From: Eudorina sp. 2006-703-Eu-15
Lineage: Eukaryota; Chlorophyta; Chlorophyceae; Chlamydomonadales; Volvocaceae
NCBI GenBank assembly: GCA_003117195.1
Contig: BDSI01000189.1
Span: 1 to 64,000, forward strand
DNA length: 64,000 nt
Direction: 5' to 3'
Shown: one piece after another, positions 58,001 through 64,000 of the stretch
Layout of the letters: each line of letters starts with the position of its first letter
Numbering within the stretch: the first letter of the stretch is position 1
The notes under the pieces: generated by a model
What the model saw: the letters and a program-made list of their open reading frames with translations, nothing else
What the model was told of the DNA's origin: nothing
Databases searched by the model: none
Program-made: the position numbers and the translations under genes

Positions 58001-61000
58001 TCCCTTTACGCGCCCAACGAACGATCCCGCCCGCAATGCTGCGCTACGAATTGCTGCTTCTGGGCGGCGCATACAGTGACTACCCGGAGCTGGCGGTTCA
58101 GTTCCCTGATGTGCTCCTTAATTCCTCGGGTATCATAGGCACCAATGGGTGAGTCACTAAGTAGTCGCCAGTTGCCTGCCATCATCAAGTGCCGGGGTCG
58201 GCCCTAGATGTGTTTCCATGCATGGGCTCGACTGGACTGCATGGGCTCGACTGGACTGGACTGGCAAGCAACCACGCATGAGCTATTGCATGCATATGCA
58301 TTTCTTCTACCTGCTGGATTATTAGGTTTATGTACATCATCATCATCAGCAGCAGCATGTAAACCGCACTAGTCCCGAAGCTGACTTCATCGACCGAACA
58401 CAGCGTGCGTGGGTTCAATCGTGCGTGGCGACCTCGCACGTACACACGACATACCGCTGACTCGCGTGCGTTTAAATATGATATGTTCCCGGGTGGCACA
58501 CAGGGTTATCGGCAATGTGGTGACGGCCAACATCACTGCGGGCAGCAGTTACGTGCACATCATCAATCGCGTGGTCGGGTACTGGTACAACGACACGGCA
58601 GGGGTGAGCGATGAGTGTTGAGTGAGGTGGGCCTTACGCACACGCACGCTCAGGGCATCTACACGCATGGGCTTCGCTGCAAGTGCGGAACGTACGGAAG
58701 ATCGATAGAACTAGAAGAGCCCTGCTGACTGACTGGATGGCTGGCTGCTGGCTGGGTTCCCTCACTCCACGCACGTCAGCTCGTTCGTTGACACCACCGA
58801 GGTAGTTCGTCCATCATTCGTTCGTTCATGCATCTGCAACTGCATCTGCGGTTAGGCGGTTTCAGGTCCTGGGTTCGAGTCCCACGGTGACCCCGGACAT
58901 TGTACGGGAGCATGCGATTATGGCTAGCTACTGAGATGTGGAGTTGAGATCACAGTTGATGGGTTGAGATTCTCACGCTAGATCGGTGGCGATTGCTGAA
59001 CCCTCTGTCTCTACGGATGTGCGGGTGAATGGATGAGGTGGGATCCTTAGTTGGCAGGATCAACCGCCTTCGACCCTCGGTTCGTATGGCGTAGGTTCGG
59101 TGTGATGATGGTTGAAGGTGTCCTATAGCATCATATATATAAAACTGCGACATAAACCCTTAGACAGGGCCCGGAAGCCTATCCACACGGTAACGGTACT
59201 ACTACTACTACGGTACTGCTGCATCTGCGTATGTATGTATGTATGTATGTATGTATGTATGTATGTATGTATGTATGTATGTATGTATGTATGTATGTAT
59301 GTATGTATGTATGTATGTATGTATGTATGTATGTATGTATGTATGTATGTATGTATGTATGTATGTATGTATGTATGTATGTATGTATGTATGTATGTAT
59401 GTATGTATGTATGTATGTATGTATGCACCGAGCCATTTAGCGAGTCGTCGTCCTCCGCACTCATCATCATCATTATCATGCATCAACTGCTTGACTAAGC
59501 ACACTGCTTCGTACGTAGTGTCTTTAGTGATAGAGATGCTCTCGTCGTTGCTTGTGCTCCGATAATGATTCAAAAGTATGCACCAACGAAATTATATATG
59601 CGCCCAACTCGCCGTGTGTGTTCGTGCGTACGGATCGTACCCTGACGCACACATACTCACACGCCCATTCATGCCCAACGAAGGCGCTGGTGGAGCGGCC
59701 CGTTTTCACAGCTGCACTTAAGGCCGTTGGACTGTACGACAACGTGACTTCGCCGAGCTTCAGCGGTACCCTGTTGATTCCAACCGAAACCGTGGGTTCA
59801 GTGGGCCCGTCAGTGGATTGGTTCCTTCCTAGCTTCATTGCCTGTTTGTTGCTGCTAGTGTGTGTTGAGCGAGGAACAAACCCGCCCGCTAATGTGTGTG
59901 CGTGTGTGCGCGCATAGCATGCGCGCGTGGGCGATCCAACTTGTGTGCTTCGCTCCCGCCCTGTTGATTGCCGGTATGTACAGCTGAAACCTTTGAATTG
60001 AGTGCGTTATGCGAGACGGATGGAATGGTATGCGTATGTCTAGAGCGTTTTTATGGTGATAACGAACGAGCGAGCGATGGACTGCTGGGATCCCTCAACT
60101 GCTGATGCACCTATCTAGCAACCTCCAGCCATGCATCGCACGAGTACGCATGTGCGTGCCTACCTACCTTGCACGCATTGCGTGGCGGATTCTAGGTCAC
60201 CTAGCGCGTCGCATGTCGTCTTCCACTCGAAACGCACAGCTAGCTATCTAGCAGGCAAGACGGGGCACATAGGGATGAAAATCGGGGCACACAATCTGTA
60301 TTACATCACCGCCATTTGCGGACTCGGTCCGAAAAGCTCTTTCTTGCTCGCGGCGGGGCTGTGCGCGCGCACCACACCCAGGTTGCGCTTACTTGGTGAT
60401 CACTGAGCGAGCGAGGCTCATGCTTGCCTTATCAGCAGCCGCCAACGAGCAACGGATTATCGGCGGAGCTGGGTATTAGGACATCATCAGCTGCTGCGTA
60501 CTTACGTACCCACCCTGGCCTTGCCTGCTACGTACTGCCATATTTACGTAGGCTTGGAACACCCTCAAAGCGTTCGGAATTGCAGTTCCGGGCACCAGTG
60601 GCGCGGATGCGAGGAGCAACGACGTATTCATGAACCACGGTATGTAGATAGATAGCTAGGTGTGTTCATGGGTTTACTTGTTTCAGTGTATATGTGGATG
60701 TGATGTATGTAGACGTAAAGCATGGTGGATGGAGCAGCTTAGGGTGGTGGTGCGGGTGTGCTGGGCCGCCGTGTGTGCACAAACATGCGTGCAAGGTAGG
60801 TTATGCCCCTGTGTACGTACATACGTAGCTAGCTAGCTAGCAATCACCGTAATGGTGAGTGGTTAGAGTGATGGGCCCTCTTGTACGCAATTACTAAGGG
60901 AAAAGTCTCCATCGGTCACACTTCGACGGAAGAGACACCGACTCCACTTGGATGTCAAGTTTTATGCATGATACGGCGCCAAGCGCAAACCCTAATAACG

Positions 61001-64000
61001 AACATCAAGAATATATGACCTAGCGACTAGGGCACGATCGATAAGTTCCATACCTGCCGTCGGTCTCACATACTTACGTTACATACGTTACTCCTCGCCT
61101 AAAGGCGGGAAGGGCTTTCCTAACTTCAGTAGCGCCGCATCTGCCCTAGCTACCTTACTTGCTGACGTATGTACACCGACCTCGTCGCCGCCGCCCCCGC
61201 GGCTGTTGCGCACCGCCGTTGCAGTCACCACTCCAAACACGCAAGTCGGAGATGCCAGCACTTTTATTGGGAGCACCACCTACACGACATTGAGGTGAGC
61301 CCATCCATCCCCCCGCTGGTACCCGCCGGCGGGCACGTACATACGGGTAGTACGGGTGTCTGCGCCCGAGCGAGTGTTTATGGAGGTGCGTTCAAGTGTA
61401 AGGCACGAAGGCGTAACTCGGGCTACCCGGGCGGAATGCCTCGGGGCTCGGTACAGTCTCGCCGCTCGCCCATCGATGCGTGTGTGCATACCTCGCCCAT
61501 GTAAAAATGCATGTCTGCGTCGCGGTCGTGCGTGTAAATAATAATTCGTTCTATAAATGCTTCGCCGCCGCTCTGCCTGCATGCCCTACCTGCTGTGTAC
61601 GTACCCGCCGTGTGTATGCTATGCATGTATGTGCAGCGTGGACACCACCACCGTGGTGACGAGCGTCGACAGCCAGGGCGTCGTTACCAGGTCCGGGACT
61701 GCCATCCCCAGCGTCGTGAAGGCCACCTTTGACGCCACCGGCACCACCTTCACGGCGCTCGGAAACTCCGCCCAGCGGCTATCGCTGATTCCTATCAGCG
61801 GGCCCAAGCAAACTACGTACCTCATCACCATCGATCAGGTACAATATCATTATTATCAGCCCGCCCGCAGTGCCATGCATGCTCGCGGCGGCGGACACGC
61901 CGGCCCATTCAAGCCCAGTTGCCTAGCTGAGCTGGCTTGCTACTGGGCTTGGATGGGTTGGATGGGGCATATCGATTATCATTCTCATGATGCCGGCGGT
62001 ATGTATGTCCCACGCGCGCAAGCTCACGGACGGATGGATACTGTATGTCTGATGATGAGCCTGCTGCCCGCCGCCCGCGCGCGCCATGTATATATGCTCG
62101 CCCGCCCGCCCGCAGGTTCTTATCCCCACCTACACGAGCGCATGGCAGTTCATCAACTCCCAGCCAGCTTACAGCTCCTTCGCTAATTACATCAAGACGC
62201 TGTCTCAGACTGCGGGTTTCAGGGACGTCATGGGCACGCTGAACGGAACCTGGCCTGTCACCGTCCTGGCGCCCAACAATGATGTACGTATCGTACGTAC
62301 GTACGTACGTACGTACGGCTGCAAATACAGCGACAGCTGGTTCGTACGTGGATGTGGATGTGTCGGAAGACGGCGGATTCGTTCATGATGAGTGGATAGA
62401 TAGTCGCGCATGTCCCGAAGCTGACGAGCTCATATATAATCCATGTACAATGTGATTGTCTATTTAATATTTTTTTAATGGTATATCCATCGTTGGTGAT
62501 GTGCTGATCGATGTGGTGCATGTATGTGCGCACTTTGCTGCAATAATATATAATGCCAAGCAGCGGGAGTACGTAGGACCCACGCACCCGGGCAGTAAAC
62601 CCAATCATCCATAAAGGTGCGACTGATGACCAGCAACCAGGCGGCGGGTTTCGCGTATACGTCCGACCTTGCTTTCCGCGCCCGCCCGCCGCCCCCATGC
62701 CCGCCCCGCCCCTTGCTTGCCCCCGCCGCCCCATCCCTCCGTCGCTTCGCTCCGCGTCCCCACCCCCACTCATGTCCATATGTGACCGATCTATCTTCCT
62801 TACAGGCCATCAAGTACTTTGTGAACGCCACCCTGACCAACCTGAACATCTCGAACGGCCTCGATGCCGTCATGAAGGTGCGTTCGTTGGTTGGTTGGTG
62901 GTGGCCATCGTCGTATCGTATTTGCGTGCTCGGATGCATGTATGTGATCCTCAGCTGGCTGGGTAGGTGTCGGTAATGACGGAGCTCGGGCGGGCGTGCG
63001 GCGGGGGCCCACGTTGGGTGGCTGGACAACGTAAACGTGCGAGCGTATTGGTGACACATATCCCGCCGCGCGGCCCTGCGCGCCCCGCCACTGCATGGGT
63101 AGTCAGGTACGTGCGACGGGTTGGTGATGTTGCATGTGTTGGCGCAGCAGCAGTGGCGCAGCAGCAGGTCCCCCCCAAGCACTGAACACGCAATTGCCCC
63201 ATCCATGTACGTACGTACCGAAGCTCGAATGTATGAATGGTGGGGTACATACCGTGGGTGAGGTGCGCGCGTGAGGTAGCTGGGGGAGGGGAGGTGAGGT
63301 GCCTCCTATCTGTGTCTACTGGTATGGTCCGAACGTAATAAGCACGGTACGTACGTACGTACTTGCTTGGGTGTGTGCGTCCATCCCCTCCCCCGCCCCT
63401 CGCCGTATGTACCCCCCCTTCCCGCATGCTCGCACGCAGAACCACATCGTGAAGATGCCTCTGGCGCTGTCCAACTTCACGACGGGCACCCTCATGACCC
63501 AGTGAGTGCGGTGCGGTGTACCGGTATGTGAACACACAAGTTGGACGGTCGGGCGGGTCGGGAGTGAAACCGGGCAATCAAGCGCAAGTAAGCACCTAGT
63601 ACGTAGCACCTCTACATCTCTGCCGCTGCTGCGTGCAGCACAACACGACGGAATGTACTCCTCCATGTATTCATTCACACCCACTCACCTGCTGCTGCAA
63701 GCGCACCACTGCCACCAAGTACAGCACCTGCCTTGTGGTAACACCACCCACCGGCCATGTCGGCCTCTCGCTGCCTGCTACGTATCGATTCATTCTCATC
63801 ATCGTACGTAGCTCCCTTGGCCGCTTGCCTGCCGGCCGGCGGTAGGTCGCTCCAATAACTACCCACCCACCCACTCGATCACTCGCCGGCCTGCCTCCTG
63901 CCCGCTGTTGCTGCCACGCCGCTCGCACGCGCAGGCTCGGGGCGGCGACCCTCAACGTGGACGTCTCGGTCGCGGCTCAGCTGCAGAACAGGTCTGTGGT
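49025..64000 (+). CDS. Secreted multi-FAS1 (fasciclin) domain protein, 3' end beyond window
   Basis: Twelve exons in one frame: 49025-49281, 57228-57404, 58077-58148, 58504-58603, 59684-59791, 60552-60639, 61225-61294, 61637-61838, 62116-62283, 62806-62877, 63440-63501 and 63935 onward. A hydrophobic signal peptide (LRSLVLLVATVCAGYGVATA) precedes three FAS1 domains, each spread over four exons. FAS1 landmarks are GFLPNDAAFAALA, LLKYHVV and YVHIINRVV (domain 1); LLIPTETAWNTL (domain 2); VTVLAPNNDAIKYFVN and NHIVKM (domain 3). FAS1 proteins act in cell adhesion and extracellular matrix; in volvocine algae a FAS1 protein is a known adhesion molecule. Exon 7 could start at 61150 instead, and exon 2 could end at 57408; the chosen sites keep phase. 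Intron 1 is 7.9 kb because it holds the LTR retrotransposon. The start is uncertain, since upstream in-frame ATGs exist (48899). Confidence 0.9.
49572..49974 (-). repeat. 3' LTR
   Basis: Same length and almost the same sequence as the LTR at 56702-57104. It contains four copies of the palindrome CCGTATACGG at 49834-49900. Confidence 0.97.
49975..49987 (-). other. Polypurine tract of the retrotransposon
   Basis: On the minus strand AGAGGGGGGGGAG directly abuts the 3' LTR, the position where plus-strand DNA synthesis is primed. Confidence 0.85.
50054..51384 (-). pseudogene. Integrase core and chromodomain, broken by frameshifts
   Basis: Pol continues in four successive segments. 51384-51019 carries the integrase core start (VSLDLITQLP, VVVFVDRLSKMTHF, NLVSDRDPRF). 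Next, FWKEVTRLLGT and the 50992-50708 frame carry FHPQTDGQTERMNRLL with the catalytic Glu. 50805 to ~50345 carries the GPY/F module (WIGPYRIEKM, HPVFHVSLLKPY) and the start of a chromodomain (YWMVDDIVDHR). ~50345-50054 completes the chromodomain (YFVKWQGFPPSENSWEP) and a polar tail. Breaks near 51296, 51035, 50720 and 50345 each need only one base, so they could be decay or consensus errors. Confidence 0.8.
51237..54281 (-). CDS. Pol polyprotein: methyltransferase-like N-terminus, protease, RT, RNase H, integrase zinc region
   Basis: A 1,014-residue open frame. Residues ~50-190 are not a usual pol domain; they look like a degenerate phage-type DNA adenine methyltransferase (TFDAACNDDGG, EAVWAHPP). 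The aspartic protease has LVDSGAD at ~224-230. Reverse transcriptase covers ~455-650 with FTSLDLQQGYYQ and the active site YLDDILVF (608-615). RNase H begins at ~752 (VWSDASIYGTGAVLMQ). An integrase HHCC zinc-binding region follows (HDTPFSGHRGANRTQ, AACPSCQQNK). The frame ends at 51237 because of a shift in a G-rich run near 51296, after which integrase continues in another frame. Confidence 0.93.
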   Translation of the reverse strand: MEGLSQGRNDSRGVAAEMHDGPVPVLQDGPAIVPPDLSDWLPPPPEAETSDRMFLDSEFRAVQTKLGRTFTFDAACNDDGGNRLCQRFACPSRSFFDHDVSGEAVWAHPPVTQIDQWLRHYQKCKLKLPECTSAVFVAPQWPHAQYLFRKAGFQLFKTYPVGTQLFTGPGKDGQRVQLPGIHWPVQLWYDPPREPAKLSTLCVGRSHTMQFDARIADSPARTLVDSGADCNGTAHGFITLSLARRLSLLVQQSVTVTVRLADGQSSRLHGQVRARLRIGNHTEWVTLLVLPEGVPGIDVILSSDWLHARQARMDYKRNRVIICHKGRDVKLKPSHAALEGFDPLSSKPLLSTATVQVTGDKDIGLLSAKQAAKALARGARSYLMLVRAESQPSVEHTALAATVAGRAESVGDNLAPEQEIQALLHEFQDVFEELKGLPPDRGTGHTIPLVPNAEPPAKRMYRLSPKEMEEVRKQVTDLLAKGYIEPSNSPYGAPVLFVQKASGELRMCLDYRALNKITVKRRYPMPNITEIFDTLQGAQVFTSLDLQQGYYQIRISPEDIPKTAFIAPGMGQFAFRVLCFGLTNAPATFQSVMNGIFAKYIGKFVLLYLDDILVFSKTPGEHVQHLRTVLSLLREHQFKAKLSKCDFNKSELKFLGHIVSREGLKVDATKVATVRDWPVPKDVRKLREFLGLANYFRRFIQGYSSLAAPLTALTGSKVPFDWSPRCQAAFEGIKTALINAPVLTLPQLDKSFEVWSDASIYGTGAVLMQDGHPVAYTSQKFTSAEHNYTTTDQECLGVIHALTEWRCYLEGCEFTLVTDHHPLVYLHEQRGAGLLSRRQARWMEYLQRFNGMKWEYRPGRINVADPLSRIHDTVLTVLAGALTVGDLGKRIRGGYAGDPWFSGRKPKAARMQLKRREDGFWYKGDQIVVPNDPALRTSIIQEYHDTPFSGHRGANRTQEAIARTFWWPGLHTDVQRYVAACPSCQQNKPLNRKPGAYCVLSRFHRECGKACPWI
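54297..55444 (-). CDS. Gag C-terminal region (capsid-like and nucleocapsid), two frames
   Basis: 55444-55109 (from APIKEMVARFMEAM) continues, after a one-frame change, into 55112-54297. The latter has the retrotransposon-gag core (WFDTLVQYMQASGL, HFAFWLTGRAQEW, GERVQEYTQRFRDVI, WFVHGLPTAMRKA). It then has a zinc-knuckle-like C-x2-C-x9-H-x5-C and an RG-rich tail. This knuckle is longer than the classical CCHC (C-x2-C-x4-H-x4-C). Confidence 0.8.
55463..56656 (-). CDS. Gag N-terminal region of the retrotransposon
   Basis: A 397-residue open frame starting at 56656 (or the ATG at 56641). It is Ala/Pro/Lys-rich and disordered at first, has a Ser/Asp stretch, then a likely coiled coil (EMIWQMLQTQQRLIDRTDKL) and a basic region (RRKNKQQRRRENKRQRK). 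It stops at 55463 while the gag reading continues in other frames, so either a frameshift or a one-base error separates it from the next segment. Confidence 0.7.
   Translation of the reverse strand: MLEKKMPPKPNATLPAKPAPVPGLDSDTEVDLATEKVAQGAKTQSVGRKGTGSKVEHKLKMLQKALSLPELYKRAAARTGKKKSGPKKMPVKKGPIVRQKIGNKTYFNSDEEMEDITGKKPVATGTAVVDAKRALAVPTSSDSLSSSSSSLETSDDDDDAPLPRTAARQADSSLANELANTGLTEKAPAVNGAGPAGEGTAGARATTAAPDNGAAAGANAPVTMEMIWQMLQTQQRLIDRTDKLEAMTANTVDLVGTLVTKTTDLQADFKRLTRQVGQLASPPPRRGRSPTTSSSSESGQAFDSSSESERRKNKQQRRRENKRQRKADAAAKEKVDALRMEQAQLQQDRMAVDAKPAPERPQMVPMAPGAAALVPAAQATPGGGPTDSPGAGSVPAT
56684..56700 (-). other. Primer-binding site of the retrotransposon
   Basis: One base inside the 5' LTR the minus strand reads TGGTATCCTACGACC. 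It starts with TGG, complementary to a tRNA CCA end. The first seven bases match those of initiator-Met-type sites, but the rest diverges, so the primer tRNA is not assigned. Confidence 0.6.
56702..57104 (-). repeat. 5' LTR (promoter LTR)
   Basis: 403 bp with TG...CA ends. It carries the same four CCGTATACGG palindromes (56964-57020), in the half of the LTR that lies upstream with respect to the element's transcription, where they could act as promoter elements. Confidence 0.97.
57403..57665. repeat. ~55-bp minisatellite carrying repeated 5' splice-site-like sequence (FAS1 intron 2)
   Basis: Starting exactly at the exon-2 donor, a unit of about 45-60 bp repeats about five times (donor-like GTGGGTGA or GTGGCTGG near 57405, 57458, 57517, 57562 and 57618). 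Each unit has GCGGGCGG, TCGTTTGACGAT-like and GGACTAGGT blocks. Confidence 0.75.
57731..57842 (+). repeat. Dispersed ~125-bp repeat, copy 2 (FAS1 intron 2)
   Basis: Plus-strand partner of the copy at 43680-43549, sharing GAACGTTACAGCGGACCCC, CCAGGGCAAGCCCCAGCAGG, AAGGCGGCAAG and CCACACCTCAACGCCGC. It is inverted relative to the first copy in the window, but both are in the sense orientation of their host gene. Confidence 0.88.
58855..58905 (+). other. tRNA-like B-box fragment in FAS1 intron 4
   Basis: GGGTTCGAGTCCC matches a tRNA T-arm/RNA polymerase III B box, followed by CACGGTGACC. No matching 5' acceptor strand or A box was found upstream at tRNA spacing, so this is at best a tRNA relic or a tRNA-derived SINE fragment. 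Confidence 0.35.
59229..59425. repeat. (ATGT)n microsatellite in FAS1 intron 4
   Basis: About 49 uninterrupted ATGT units (~196 bp). They create long spurious YVCM and YIHT open frames on both strands. Confidence 0.98.

Noticed and set aside
58855..58905. Functional tRNA gene
   Set aside because: A good B box is present but no matching 5' acceptor strand, A box or anticodon arm at the right spacing.
59112..59573. YVCM and YIHT repeat ORFs on both strands
   Set aside because: Produced by the (ATGT)n microsatellite in a FAS1 intron; no composition or splice evidence for coding.

Overview
The window is nuclear DNA of a green alga, most likely a volvocine or Chlamydomonas-type chlorophyte. The evidence is many short exons with GT-AG introns, very GC-rich exons that run into Ala/Gly/Pro/Gln/Ser low complexity, a plant-type PP2C, a Rubisco-LSMT-like SET enzyme, an algal FAS1 adhesion-type gene, and abundant CA/GT, ATGT and purine/pyrimidine microsatellites. 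No bacterial, organellar or CRISPR feature was seen. The genus is inferred, not proven.

Layout. 1-6771: two and a half direct tandem copies of a ~2.7-kb unit, each carrying one C-terminal coding exon of an unidentified minus-strand gene. 6903-11154 (-): SET-domain lysine methyltransferase, six exons. 12407-13450 (-): an unresolved hypothetical gene. 15538-21407 (-): a 1,633-residue disordered protein. 21764-27283 (+): NAR1/IOP1-type cytosolic Fe-S assembly protein, ten exons, sharing a ~356-bp promoter region with the previous gene. 30063-39396 (-): PP2C phosphatase with disordered N- and C-terminal extensions, eleven exons. 42466-45748 (-): SGNH/GDSL hydrolase, six exons. 49025 to beyond 64000 (+): secreted protein with at least three FAS1 domains. 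A 7.5-kb Ty3/gypsy chromovirus-like LTR retrotransposon (49572-57104, minus orientation) sits in the first intron of the FAS1 gene, with nearly identical LTRs and a 5-bp target-site duplication.

I built each gene model by checking that reading phase is kept across every proposed splice junction. The SET, 1,633-residue, NAR1, PP2C and SGNH models close into single frames from ATG to stop; the FAS1 model stays in frame to the window edge. These are models read by eye, not transcript-supported structures.

The genes do not form a pathway. The most unusual non-gene signal is a short dispersed repeat found only in introns of three neighbouring genes, mostly in sense orientation and just upstream of 3' splice sites. 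A second dispersed repeat links an SGNH intron and a FAS1 intron. Single-base differences between tandem copies, often in homopolymers, and several frame breaks in an otherwise young retrotransposon suggest residual long-read assembly errors, so single frame breaks should be read with care.
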